NCBI GenBank assembly: GCA_020152595.1
Contig: JAIGNY010000345.1
Span: forward strand, 108,501 to 172,500
Origin: Chiridota heheva
Taxonomy: Eukaryota > Echinodermata > Holothuroidea > Apodida > Chiridotidae
Direction: 5' to 3'
DNA: 64,000 nt
Shown here: one piece after another, positions 21,540 through 33,760 of the stretch
Layout: each line of letters starts with the position of its first letter
Numbering within the stretch: position 1 is the first letter of the stretch
Program-made: the position numbers and the translations under genes
The notes under the pieces: model-generated
What the model was told of the DNA's origin: nothing
Seen by the model: only the letters and a program-made list of their open reading frames with translations
Databases searched by the model: none

Positions 21540-22430
21540 GATTTCATATTGACTCACGGAGAAAAGTGTTATTTTTTGGAAAGGAGTATCTTCATCCTTC
21601 ATACCAATAAAAGAGTGCAATACTTAACATTGCAACTGAAGAATGTTTCTAGATTTGCACACAAATTCTTTGTCACAAATCTTAAATTAAAATATACATT
21701 TTGTAAAAAGGCACACACTGTAATTTTGCACAACAGTAGGCACCTGACTTGCTATGTCAAGCAACTTCATTTTTCTTTAAAGTTTTTTTCTGCAGTGTGT
21801 GATATCTTGTTCAATTTTCATAAAAGTGGCGGAATTTTTTTTTTTTTTGCACAAAATATCAGTGCAATTACTCAGAAAGAGAATGACGTTAAAAGCTACA
21901 ATTAAGTTTTAACAGTGCTTTGTTTAAAAAAAATATGATATTCAAAATGGGAGAAATTGTTTAATGTTTTTCCTTATTTTTATGTTTCAAAAAAATAATA
22001 TTTAAATGCTATGCACTTCAGGTTTGTAATTATTGTCGTCTTTTGTTTATTTTCATCATGACACAAAGACCACTCACTTTTTTATTGCTCCAAGGAAAAT
22101 CTTGTAAGCACTCCTTAAGAGGACAATCAGGATGGAACGCTAAGGCTGGTCCAACTGTAACCATAAAGAAATATATAAATAACATGTTCTATATTAATAT
22201 ATGTAGCCATAAATAGATAGGTCACTTTTAAAGTTATACAGTTCATTCAGTAGAATGCTCGTAGCAGTCATGTCCATGGAATTAATCATCCAAGAATTTC
22301 ATGTCAGTAATTGTTAGATTATAGAAAATCACAGTAACAAATGTACATGATGGAAGATGTAATCATTTATAGGGAAGCATAAAATGTATTGGGAAGAAAA
22401 TGTATTGATGTAATCAGGTATTGGGAACAT
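21540..22430. other. Intergenic, no feature seen
   Basis: AT-rich sequence. A 124-codon frame at 21531-21905 has no recognised motif and looks like chance. Confidence 0.5.
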
Positions 22431-22432
22431 GA

Positions 22433-22727
22433 TATGTTAATTAGTAGGCTGGGCTTAATGTGAAAATCTTGAAATGCTCATATTTTAACTATCACATGTC
22501 TGTTTTGTTTCATATTTTGTAGAATTATGATTTTAGCTAGTTGTATGTGTTCATTTAATAAAAACATTGAATTTCATTAATATGCAGGACTTAATATGAT
22601 TTCGCTGAAAGAGCTTGTAAACATGATATCTCAAATATTTCATGATATGCAATGACATAACAGTTAATACAAAATCAATCAGCTTAAAAAAGCATCTGAA
22701 TTATTAAACCTTTTGGTTCTGGTTATA
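22433..22727. mobile_element. Single-unit remnant of the element at 3977-5640
   Basis: TTAATTAGTAGGCTGGGCTT, AAATCTTGAAATGCTCATAT and CACATGTCTGTTTTGTTTCA match the 300-bp units. It ends AAAAAAGCATCTGAATTATT and CCTTTTGGTTCTGGTT, like the right terminus of that element. Confidence 0.7.
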
Positions 22728-22844
22728 ATAAGATATTTCTTGTGTTTAGGATATTCCAGTTAAAGTATATTTTCAGGTCCAATGATGGATCAAATTATCT
22801 TGTGATCATATGTCAAAAAGTTGATAAAATGAGGTTAAAACCAA

Positions 22845-23010
22845 AGCAACAAAGGTTATGGATCAATGATGGATCAGGAGCAGCTGGTGAATGTAGATCA
22901 TATGTCAAAGGTTATGGATCAGGAGCAGCTGGTGAATGTAGATCATAGATCAGGTTATGTCAAGCTGGTAAATGGTTCAAAGGTTAGTATACAGTGTTTT
23001 GTGTGATAGA
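22845..23010 (+). repeat. Short tandem duplication related to 25780-25945
   Basis: GATCAGGAGCAGCTGGTGAA, followed by TGTAGATCATA, occurs twice. Downstream, TTAGTATACAGTGTTTTGTG and a GATAAGATTC...AAAATGTGAGG stretch reappear at 25800-25945. This points to a dispersed family or a local duplication. Confidence 0.7.
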
Positions 23011-23204
23011 TTGACGCTTTAATATGTCAACACACAGCACACACACAATACACCACTTTAACCAGTTAACTTGATATTGGATAAGATTCAAAATGTGAGG
23101 ACTGTTTCAACACACTTTATATTATGTTAGAGTAGAATAAAGATTATACTGCATTACTTGAATGCTTATCTCACAATAGACTGCAAAATGACAAGGGCCA
23201 GAAT

Positions 23205-23535
23205 ATTGAATGGAACTCTTTCTGACATGAATAATCACAGTCAATTTGACATAAACAATCATTGAATATTCATATGTTCTGGGCAGGTAAACATACCTAC
23301 CTGCATGACACTAATGACTGTCAAATGGAAATCTCCCTGACATGAATATTCACAATCAATTTGACCTAAATAGCTATTGAATATTCATACATCCTGGGCA
23401 GGTAAACATACCTGCATGACACTAATGACTCAAATGGAAATCTCCCTGACATGAATATTCACAATCATTTGACCTAAACAGCCATTGAATATTCATAAAT
23501 CCTGGGCAGGTAAACATGCCTCTATGATGCTAATG
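23205..23535 (+). repeat. Tandem repeat, ~107-117 bp unit, three copies
   Basis: Each unit contains CTGACATGAATATTCACAAT, CATTGAATATTCATA, CTGGGCAGGTAAACATACCT and GCATGACACTAATGA. Confidence 0.88.
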
Positions 23536-23539
23536 ATCA

Positions 23540-24980
23540 TCAAACATTATTTCTATCATGTGTGAATGACAGTAGGGTTGTAAATTATACTTTGGTTTCA
23601 ATAAGACTGAAGCTCGAGCTACTGAGAAATTGTGTCTTTGGTAATGAGACATTTACATTCACCCCTGAAGAAACTTTATCTTAGAATGACTTGAATGTCG
23701 GTAATAACAACTCACTTCTTGTTATAATGTATCTTTTTAATATTAAAAATATGCTGTGTAAACACCATTACTACAATTTATGAAAATATCCGCCGTCCCC
23801 CGCGAAATTTTAGAAAGCTTAATCTTGCTGCATGTCAAAAACCACAACCATTTGTGTGATACTAGCTCTGTCTGAACTTTCCGCTCCACTAATTTAATGA
23901 AAGGATCTATTGTTAACCAGCAAATGCAGTGTATTTGCCTGGCTTATTAGTTCAAGGTTGTGAAGCAGAAAGCTTACTGAGCAACAATAGTTGGCTGTTT
24001 AAAGCATTTAGAGCTAAATGATTTGTCTGCAGAAAGCATGCATGACTAAATTTAGTTGAAATTTTTAAAGAAATATTTTCAGCACAGAGCCCAATGACCT
24101 TTACTCTTCATGAGAAAGTGGTTAGTCTCTGATTGTATTCAAACCTTATTACCAAATTAATATCATAATTGCCTTTTGAAAAATTAAGAGCAACACAGAA
24201 TAGTTTTAATATAAGCAAGTTTTTTATGACATTCTGATAGCTTTTTGATAAGAAATCGTAATTTCAAATTTTATTTATCAGATATCTCTATAAGTGAGCA
24301 CGATTTTAAAATAATTTCAAATATTCTGATTCTTTCAAACAATTGAATATTTGCCATACCTCCAAACAATATCTAAATCAAAGATACATTTTTGATTGAC
24401 GCAAGATTTAGGAAAGGAATTTAGTGATGACGAGCAGTTTGAGCAATATGTCATTCCATATACTGAAAAAGTTCATAACTTTCATAGCTAAAAGTTGAAA
24501 ATATATGAATATGTTTTTTTGCACAATTTAGACTGTTTCAGACAAAATTAGATAATCTTTTTAGTATGTAATTAAACTTTAGTTGTTCATATACGTTGAA
24601 AGATTAACATGTATTTTACCTTCTCATCACACTGCATTGCGGCAATTGCATGAGAGATTGTTTAATTGATCAGTTTCAGTGTTCGTTTTGATCTCATGGA
24701 GTGAGGACGTATTTGACATTCTCTCTTCGTGTTGAGCTTTGGAGTTCATGCTCCAATAGTTCTTAGCTTTATTCATTCAGCAACTCCGCTTATTGTGTGT
24801 AAGGAAATTTGTATATATTAGCATTTTTATCCTTTTTGTTGTGGAGAAACAAGTGGGATAACGCATACAAGTGTTATATTCTGTAATACCTGTGTTTATG
24901 TGATGTGTCGGTAGAATCCCAATCATACTTTAACCCATCATGTCTCGTTTAATTGCTAGGTTTTTTACAAGTATTTATCT
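23540..24980. other. Intergenic, no feature seen
   Basis: AT-rich and apparently single-copy by eye; no coding exon recognised. Confidence 0.5.
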
Positions 24981-24989
24981 TAGCAGCCT

Positions 24990-25110
24990 CGTGTATGCTT
25001 TATCTTAGCAGCCTGCGTATTCGGTTATGATAGTACAAATGCGAAGCTTAATCGACCGGACGAGAACACAGGTACGACGTACGGACAGACATAACATCGA
25101 CAACCAAGTG
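24990..25110 (-). mobile_element. Inverted fragment of the SINE-like repeat at 36259-36665
   Basis: Its reverse complement reads CTTGGTTGTCGATGTTATGT, CTGTCCGTACGTCGTACCTG, TGTTCTCGTCCGGTCG and ACTATCATAACCGAATACGC. These are the same blocks found in two copies at 36259-36665. Confidence 0.8.
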
Positions 25111-25599
25111 CAAATGAACATTTTTGGCTTTTTTGTATTCAAATTCAATCTGTAATAGTGAATAAATGCAGGTTTGTGATTGGTGTTTGGTATCATGCTT
25201 ATATTGTAATCTCCATTCAAAATTTTCTTTTTCATGTAGTAATTTTCTTTTTCTTTTTCATGTGGTACAAATAATTCAAAAGAGGCCAAGTTCTTGGGAG
25301 AGTTATTTTTTGAAATCACTTTAACGGAAGCACTTGCCTGAAGGGAGGCATTTTTTGTGGGATTTCTAGAATAAATACTTTTTGTAGATCATTGCAGTAT
25401 GAACAGCTGTGATAAAAAAAACCACTTGTAACTGTGTTAATGGTAAATGTTCATGCTTAAAATTTGTCTTAAATTGTGCAATTATTTCCTTTTAAGTATT
25501 ACTCGGAACCTAAAATAACAATTTCATCCATGGCTTTTATGTTTTACTTCTTGATTAAATGTTCTAAATGAGTAGATAGTGTGCTATCTGTGATAGAAA

Positions 25600-26520
25600 T
25601 TTGTAAATGAGAGCAGATCGAGCAACGTGCGAGTCATAAATGTATTTTGTGTTACTTGGAAGATAGCATATCGTTTGAGAGCCTAATTAGTGGTGCTTTA
25701 GAATTGTTTAAACATATGTGTTTTATTGAGAAATAAAGTTTTTATTATTAATTTCTTAATTGGACATATGTTGAAGTGAATGTAGCAAGCAACTCCAAGG
25801 ATGAAGGAGCAGCTGGTAAATGTAGATCGTATATCAAAGATTAGTATACAGTGTTTTGTGTCAATAGATTCAAGATTTGGATAAGATCCATTTGGGCCAA
25901 AATGTGAGGGCTAGAATAATTAAATGCTGATCTCACAATGGTGGTGCATGATGAAAATCTGTTGCAATGGATTTTCAATCCAAAATTTTCAAAGCCTACA
26001 CGGTTGAACAAAAACATTAATTAAAATCACTCATCAATAAACAAAGTAAACCTTCACTGTTAAATACCAATCTATTTGTAAATTCTTACTTCAAACAGAC
26101 ACATTGACCACAGGGGAATACTTTTGTCCTTGTGTTGAGTGTGAAAGTCAGTGCATCTTCAGTGAAATTTGTTTACTATCAATGTCAGATTATGATCATG
26201 GAAAGTGAGGTGAAGTGTGTGGAAATCCCTGGTGTAATTGCTTGTGCTGGATTGTGGTTTCTGTTGTGTGCATTACAGACCCAGACAGATTTTAGATTTT
26301 ATCAGGGATTAAGACATAAAATGTATTGCAAGGTTTAAATTTAATGTGGAAGTTTCGCTGTGTTGAATATGCACAAGAAATGTTGTGGGTCATAAATGTA
26401 CTTTGTGTTACTTGGGTAGGTAGTATGACATAGGAGAGGTTTAGTAGTGCTCTAAAATCATTGAAAAATGCTGAGTGTGAACTAGAGCAAATGAGATAAA
26501 ATGTCTTCTTCAAGCACAGC
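25600..26520. repeat. Diverged duplicated segments
   Basis: GTCATAAATGTATTTTGTGT (about 25630) and GTCATAAATGTACTTTGTGT (about 26388) begin ~90-bp related segments with TTAGTGGTGCTTTAGAA / TTAGTAGTGCTCTAAAA. Segment 25780-25945 resembles 22870-23160. These look like old copies of one dispersed repeat. Confidence 0.5.
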
Positions 26521-28680
26521 TAAGACAATGCTAGAGTTATTCCTAGTACCTGGTTAGTTATTCACAACCTGTATTATGGGTCATTCTAAGAATTTTGCAC
26601 AGTACAGTACGTAGTAGGTATTATTTGAAGCATCTTGTCAAAGTAAGGCAAGCAACAATGTCTTGAGATTATTTCAAGTGTCTGGTTGATGATCATTGCA
26701 CAGTGGATAGTCTGACCCCATGGTCTCATGCAAATTGTGTTTGTTGTACAAATGACTGAAGAAGATTGGCAGAATTGTTTCAGTTTTAAAAAAACAAAGA
26801 AGCAAATTCAAGAAAGCAAACTTTTTATTAACCATAGCAAGTAAAAGATGTAACAAATTCCAAACTTGTATATTAAACAAAGAAAAGATTAAAACTTGAA
26901 ATTTCATTATTATTATTATTTCAAAGAAGCTGCAGTAATTACATGGCTTATACACTGCCAAAAACATGCATGGAAATAACACGTTAGCTTAGATATTTTA
27001 CTTACCACCCCATCCTGTTTTATTCATTTTCTTTTTGTGTGTGTGTGTGTGGAGAGGAGGGGGAGAATCTGTAAATTATAATTCAAAAAAACATTCTTAC
27101 TTTCCATAGTGCTTTGTTTTCCTTAAAACGAGGACTTAACGCTGATCATGTGACTTGGCTCATTACCTGATGTCAATAATCTAAATACATTACTGCAAAA
27201 ACTGAAGTAATTGGGCCTAATAATTCCTAATAATGGGGAATGCATAACGCTGAATTAAAGGCAAAGGGGATATATCTCTTAGTTCGGGCTATTATAATAA
27301 TAAAACAACAAAATCCTGTTTTTTACATGGGGTGGGGGGGGGGCTGGTAGGGGAGTATATTCTGTGCATAATTAAACTCCTGGGATTTCTTTTTACAAAT
27401 ATAAGCTTTTCATATGAAAAAATGTAACTTATAACATTACCTATACTGAACAATAGGACCTACTGATGTATCTGCATAAATTTTCTCACGTAATTGCAAT
27501 TATTATCCCATAAAGAAAGGTTATCTCTTATTTTTCATGGATGCCTACAAAAAATAAAGTAATAAATGTGTTTGAAAAATATAACAGAATGAAAACCAGT
27601 TATTTCTTTCTCTGTTTTTTTTCTTCTCCACAATGTGCTAAGTTAATGCCAATTGTTAATTTATGACAATTTTTTAGTAATATGGCCTGGCAGTCCTGCT
27701 GTCCTTCATTATAGATTTTGCCAAATCTATATCTTTAAGTAAATAAAGTGAACATTTTCTTCTAGAAAAGAAACAATTTAATCACCAGAAGGGTAAACAA
27801 AAAAGACATCGCCTCAACATTTGGGCTATTTAGCATATTTTTTGGATGTTTTTACTCTATTTTACTTTTTTGTGGGGTATTATGATACTGTCAAGTACAC
27901 CCCTACACCCCTATCTAAGCCTATCACCCATCCTTAACTCCTTTGGCATGATGCTTGTGTCCTAGCTTGCCCCTCTTTGCTGGTTTTCCCCCTCAAGAAT
28001 TGAACCTAGCTGCAATACTAATAACACCACAATCTACCCTTCTAGAAAATGCCCTTTCACAATTTGGGAAGCAGACCAGACTTGTCCATTTGTTTGTTTT
28101 CTATGTATTAAAGTGGTGAACAAACGATTAAAATACAAAATGCTTATTACCGTAATAATATGGAAGATAATACCCAGATGGAACATGTATGACCATTTGT
28201 GCCCTGTCAAGAATTTGATTCATAGAATCAATCCCAAATCAAACTTGAAAGACATTTGACAAAAGTGAAATATATTTATTTTCAAGATGCACTCAAAACA
28301 CCTTTACCCTAAGGTCTAAATATTCAATTTCCTTGTTAACATATTTGATCTCAGGACTGACAAAAACTGTGAGATATGACATGGTTTTATCATGCCAGAT
28401 ATTATTATGACCCCTACCTCTCACAACCGTGACCCGCCTGGATGACAGTCGATTTGAATCTAATAAGCAAATTAGGTGGATCTTTTTCAAAATGACTGCC
28501 ATTTTGACTTCACAATTTGGATTTTTCTTTAACAACGAGGTCAGAATAGTGAGTTGTAAAATGGTCAATTTTGGCTGCTATTTTCATATGTTTCAGCAGA
28601 TAGTTTTCTCACAAGTTTCAGTTCTTTAAAAAGGTCTCCAATAAAATGAATGAGGGACAATCCATTTTTCAATTTACTAC
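26521..28680. other. Intergenic, no gene seen
   Basis: AT-rich, with short G-runs and a (GT)n tract near 27040. No exon or clear transposon recognised. Confidence 0.5.
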
Positions 28681-28935
28681 AGGGCCATTCCGCAGTCTTT
28701 CAACGTAATTCACAGATTGTGGAATGGCCCTAGCAGATCCCCGGGACCTGCTACAGCCATTCCGCAGTCCATCACGTAATTCACAGACTGTGGAATGGCC
28801 CATTCCGCAGTCCATCACGTAATTCACAGACTGTAAAATGGCCCTAGCAGATCCCTGGGAGACACCAGGGGGTCTGCTACGGCCATTTCACAGTCCATCA
28901 CGTAATTCACAGACTGTGGAATGGTCCTAGCAGAT
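28681..28935. repeat. Array of short palindromes, 5' side of the LINE
   Basis: About four units have the form GGGCCATTCCGCAGTC - CATCACGTAATTCA - CAGACTGTGGAATGGCCC, each a ~46-nt near-perfect hairpin. They are separated by CTAGCAGATCCC and TGGGAGACACCAGGGGGTC, the latter part-palindromic. Confidence 0.9.
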
Positions 28936-31655
28936 CCTCTCTCTTGGAATGGTGACCTTCTCACCGCAAAAAAGGACATCGTTGACCACCTCGCTGCCTC
29001 TTTCAGCAACATCTTGTCCTCAACCAACTACTCCAATGCTTTCAAAACCAAAAACGCTTGCGATGAAGCTCGGAGAATCACTTTTCCCTCCGACAACTCC
29101 GAAAGCTACAACACCCCTCTCACCCTTTCTGAATTAAACCAAGCCATCCACGACGCTGGCTGCACCTCCAAGGGCCCAGATGACATCTTCTACCAGTTCT
29201 TGAAACACCTCCCCATCAAGGCCACCACTACCCTACTCACCATCTTCAACCACATTTGGTCCTCACACTCCTTTTCCCCTATCTGGAGGACAGCTTTTGT
29301 CATCCCTGTCCTTAAATCGGGGAAGGACGGTACCGACCCCTCCAGCTACCGACCCATCGCCCTCACTTGCTGTCTCTGTAAAATTATGGAAAGGATCATT
29401 AATCAGAGACTAAACTGGTTCCTTGAGACCAACAGAATCCTCTTCCCCCTCACCAAAGCGGCTTCAAAACGCGTCGCAATACCTAGACCAGTTAATTACG
29501 CTCGACACCGCTATCAGGAATCCTTTGCAAAATGGAACACCTCATTGCCATATTTTTTGACCTCGAAAGACAACTTGGAAATCGGCATTACCCGCAAACT
29601 TCACACCATCGGCTACCCCATCTTTATTCAAAACTTCCTCTCACCCAGGCAGTTCCAAGTTCGTATTGGCCACACCCTCTCCAACCCTTACCCCCAAGAA
29701 GAGGGCATCCCCCAAGGCAGCATCCCCTCTCCCACTCTTTTCAACCTGAGCATTAATAACATCGCGAATAACCTTGGCCCCAGCATCAAACGTACCCTCT
29801 ACGTGGATGACTTCACCATCTTTTACTCCTCCCCTAGCTTTCCTATTGTTGAAAATAGGCTCCAAATCAGCCTCAACCAGCTGCAAGTCTGGAGCAACAA
29901 TAACAGTTTTAAATTCTTCAAAGACAAGACAGTCTAGTCTGCATGCACTTTTTCATTTCAACAACCTCCACCCCAACCCGAACTTTGTGCTCAATGGGAA
30001 TCGCATCCCTAAAATTGAACACACAAAGTTCCTGGGTCTAACTCTTGACTCCAAGCTCACCTACAAGCAACACATCACCAACCTGAAACTAAAATGCAAC
30101 AGCTCCCTCAACATCCTCCGACTCCTCTCCAACACCACTTGGGGAGCGAACCGCTATGCTCTCCTCAAAATTAAGCTTGACTATGGCAATATTGTCTACT
30201 GTGTAGCTAATCAACTCGTACCTCAACCACATCCAAAATGAAGCCCTCAGGCTTTGTCTAAGTGCCTACAGGACCTTCCTAATCACCAGCCTTCATGTTA
30301 AAGCCAACAAACCCCCCTTTCTACTTAGATGTAGAAAGCTTAGCCTCTCCTATGCTTTTAGAGTCCTCACCAACACCCAGAACCGTGTTTACAACCTCAT
30401 TAGGTACCCCAATTTCTCCACCCACTTTGATAGGACTAAAACCCTATCCCCTCCTTTCAGTTTACACATTAAATCAGACCTCTTCCATCTCGGCATCAAC
30501 CCCGCCACTCTCGGCACCTACTCCTTGCCCACTTTTCCTCCTTGGGCCACCCCCTCCCTTCTGTCCACCTAGACCTCTCCACTCATCACAAAACTCAAAC
30601 TCATCCTAACCTCTTCATCAATCTACACAACCAAATCAAAGACCAACTCTCAAATTACACCTCCATCTACTGATGGCTCCAAGGAAGGCAACAAGACAGC
30701 TGCTGCTGCCGTCATCCAAGACATCACCCTCAGTAGCAGACTTCCTGACTACTCATCCATCTTTTCAGCAGAGGCTAAGGCCATTCTCCTCACCCTCAAC
30801 TTTATTGAGTACTCTCCTCTCGGCCACTTTGCTATTTTCTCCAACTCAAAGGCTGTTCTTACTTCATTACTCAATCTTAAATGGGATAACCTCACATGCC
30901 ACCTCCTCCTCCGGAAACTACTTTCTCCCACCCTCTGCAGAAAAAGGGTTCTTTTCTTCTGGATACCCAGCCATGTTGGCATCCCTGGCAATGACAGGGC
31001 TGATGCAGCCTCTAAGCTTGCCCTCAACCTCCTCCCTACCCCCTTTCTCAAAACCCTCTCTGACATCAAACCGCTTATCACTTCCCTTGTTCATGACCGC
31101 TGGCAAACCTCATGGAACTCCCAAATTGATAACAAACTCCATGTCATCCAGCCCACAATTCCGATCAAATCCACCATCAACAACCTCTCTCGTATCGACA
31201 ACATTCATATTACCAGTCTTAGAATTGGTCACACCCACCTTACTCACTCCCACCTCCTTATTGGTTCCCCAAAACCCCTCTGTAACAATTGCCACTGCAC
31301 CCTTACAATCCATGACGTTCTCCTTGCTTGCTCCCTGTACAACCTTCCCAGAGCTTCCCTCGCTCCCCACAACTCAATTGCTGAGTTCTTCCAAAAAAAT
31401 CCTCCGGATAAAATTATTTCTTTCCTTCATCATGCTTCCCTCTACAACCATATTTAATTCTCCTCTTCCACCCCCTCTCTACTTTGTTTTTGTTTCACTC
31501 ATACAACTCCTCTCTTGATCACAGCTTTCTGACTTTTGTTCTTGAATTTCTCTCATTCTCCCTGTTTCCTTTCCTTCCTACCTCTAGAATGATCTGACCT
31601 CTCAGGCACAATTTGACCCTCGTTGTCGTGGTGCCGTTAAGACCTCATCAAACAA
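28936..31655 (+). mobile_element. I-clade-like non-LTR retrotransposon, 5'-truncated and mutated (RT, RNase H, CCHC)
   Basis: The RT part starts around 28936 and includes SKGPDDIFYQFLK, VIPVLKSGKDGTDPSSYRPI, EEGIPQGSIPSPTLFNLSIN, the catalytic YVDD box (TLYVDDFTIF) and KFLGLTLDSKLTYKQHI. At least two frameshifts (near 29450-29580 and 29935) break the frame. An RNase H domain follows from about 30670 (TDGSKEGNKTAAAAV, AEAKAILL, FSNSKAVL, IPSHVGIPGNDRADAASKL). The third acidic site reads Asn instead of Asp. Near the C-terminus is a C-x2-C...H...C motif, and TAA is at 31455. The 3' end is ATCAAACAAAC. No endonuclease or ORF1 is present. RNase H after RT is typical of I-clade and related LINEs. 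It is dead as a coding element. Confidence 0.88.
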
Positions 31656-31815
31656 ACTGGGAGACCCCAGGGGTCTAGCAGGGCCATTCCACAGTCCGTC
31701 ACGTAATTCACATTGCGGAATGGCCCTAGCAGATCTCCTGGAAACCCCTGGGGTCTAGTAGAGCCATTTCGCAGTCCGTCACATAATTCAAAGACTGCGG
31801 AATGGCCCTACACCT
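31656..31815. repeat. Palindrome array, 3' side of the LINE
   Basis: TGGGAGACCCCAGGGGTCTA, then GGGCCATTCCACAGTCCGTC, ACGTAATTCA and CATTGCGGAATGGCCC, plus one more unit. It continues the 28681-28935 array on the other side of the LINE. The last unit is followed by unique DNA. Confidence 0.9.
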
Positions 31816-33330
31816 TGAAAATAAATCATTTTATCTTGTCTGAATTAAGCTCTGATTTTCAAGCTGTTTTATTTGTACTTTTTTGTCACTTTTCTGAATA
31901 TTTTTCATCGACATGAATTATGACTTGGAACAATTGGGAAAGGAGTTAGTATCTTGTTATTTATCTCTCTTTATTCTGATAAATGATGTATTGATCATAA
32001 ATACATTTTACAATATAATGTTCCCTAAACATATCGAGGAGAATAAAACTTCTGTGAATATTGACACCATGAAACTTGAATTTCTCCTCCAATTTTTTTA
32101 ATACTGCCTTTATTGTTTTGTTCCTTTAGATTACTCTTTCCAATAAGATGGGCATGTTTGACCACTGAACTTGTCATAAATAAATATACAAAGTAAATAT
32201 TGGGGGGCAGGGGATATAATCAAGTTTGACATAATCTTAGATACAACTGTGCCCCTTCAAACATTTGTGCATAAAATTCAATGACAATGAATTTAGACAA
32301 TGAAATGGATAGATTTTCATTTGTGGACTTTACAAAAGTGCATAATTTATTAAGTAATTAGATCAGAACATTGAAAGAGATGTAAAATGGTCAATTTTGC
32401 TGCTATTTTGATTTCCTAAACAATTTCAGTAATTTTGAGTCAGTAGGTGTCACTACTTTTCTAAGAATACCTGTATTACAGCCTGAATCCATTTTTCTAT
32501 CTACAACAACTTGAAAATACAGTTCTGATTTACAAGCTCTTCCATTTGTACTTTTTTTCTTCTCACTTTTATGAATAATTATCGACATGAATTAGAATTC
32601 GAACAAATGGGAAAGCAAACACGAGTTTGTATCTTGATATTTATCTCTCATTTATTTCAATAAAAGATGCACATTTCATATTTACATCATTCAATACAAA
32701 ATTCCCTAAAAATATTGAAGAGAATAAAACTTATGTGAATATTCACCCCAGCTTGAAATCTCCTCACCAGAAAACATTCTTTTGAATACTGCTTTTGTTG
32801 TTTTGTTCATTTTATGTTTTCTTTAATAAAGAGGAACATGCTTGACCACTGAACTTGCCCTAAATGCATGGGCGTCAATGCATGGGCGTCAGCCCGAAGG
32901 GGGACAGGGGAGGTAGGAGGGGATATTTTGATGCAAATATATCATGCCGTATGTGACAAATTTGTGGGGGTATTTGGTCAACGAGGCTATACAGAAACCC
33001 AAAATTTGATGTCATTGATGATATCTGTGAGACATTTATGACGTCATGTCACTTTGGTGTTCTACCGCACGTGCTGTAAGTTTACTATGCCTATGTCACG
33101 CATACGGCCTATGCGCTCTATTGTACAAGTATGAGTGTACAGTATCTGAGTGATGAAACATGCATGGTCTGGTTGATAACTCAGTGATGCACGTGTATAG
33201 CCATCACAGAGAGATGGCAAGTTTGATATAAACTTATTTGTGGGAGAAGGAGGAGGGGACCCCAAAAAAATCCAAAAGAAAAGAATGATTGACCTTTTCA
33301 ATGAGTGGTCATTGACAGTGACTTTCAATA
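31816..33330. other. Intergenic, no gene seen
   Basis: Two diverged copies of a ~700-bp segment seem present (compare 31840-32180 with 32500-32860: CGACATGAATTA, TTTATCTCTC, AAAACTTCTGTGAATATT / AAAACTTATGTGAATATT). No coding signal was recognised. The missing last POLG2 exon could lie here or up to 35450. Confidence 0.45.
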
Positions 33331-33760
33331 TGATTTTACATTTTTACTTAGCTGATATATCGGGCGATCAAATACAATATTAGACATTTTTAGGCACTTT
33401 CTAGCCCACCAAAACGCATAGCTTCCAGGGCTTCGTCCCTCGACCTCACTAAGGGCCCTTGGGTGGGCCCCTAAACCCCACAAAAAAATTAAAACCTGGT
33501 TATGCCCTTGTCAGGCGCATAGTCAGGGGGCAATGGAAGTGGTCACCCCCAAATTTTTTTCAAAAGACAAAAAGGACCAACTTTTTCAAACCAGTAGTTG
33601 TTTTTATCATTTTCAATATGATTTTACATTTTTACTTAGCTGATATATCGGTTATCAAATACAATATTAGATGTTTTTAGGCATCCTCTAGTCCACCAAA
33701 ATGCATAGCTTCTAGGGGCTTCACCCCTGGACCCCACTAGGACTACAGATTAACACCCCT
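33331..33760. repeat. Two-copy ~280-bp repeat, transposon-like
   Basis: TATGATTTTACATTTTTACT, TAGCTGATATATCGG and CCACCAAAACGCATAGCTTC (second copy AATGCATAGCTTC) occur at 33328-33470 and 33608-33745. Each is followed by AGGGCTTCGTCCC or GGGCTTCACCCC. The GGGCTTCGYCCC blocks recall those in the element at 8733-10066. Confidence 0.6.

Noticed and set aside
20807..21620. Pro/Thr-rich frame of 246 codons and Gly/Trp/Val-rich frames on the other strand
   Set aside because: Every frame of the GGTGGGTTGG minisatellite is open by composition; no start context, no splice signals, no known domain.
28921..29937. Host gene with reverse transcriptase (telomerase-like)
   Set aside because: YVDD palm box, RNase H, CCHC and a repeated 3' tail in several copies identify a LINE.
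30673..31518. 281-codon plus-strand frame
   Set aside because: It is out of frame with the RNase H/CCHC reading of the LINE, which carries the conserved motifs.
32403..32588. Minus-strand frame ending TDSKLLKLFRKSK as the last POLG2 exon
   Set aside because: No acceptor gives phase 0 needed after exon 10, and the similarity to the family C-terminus is slight.
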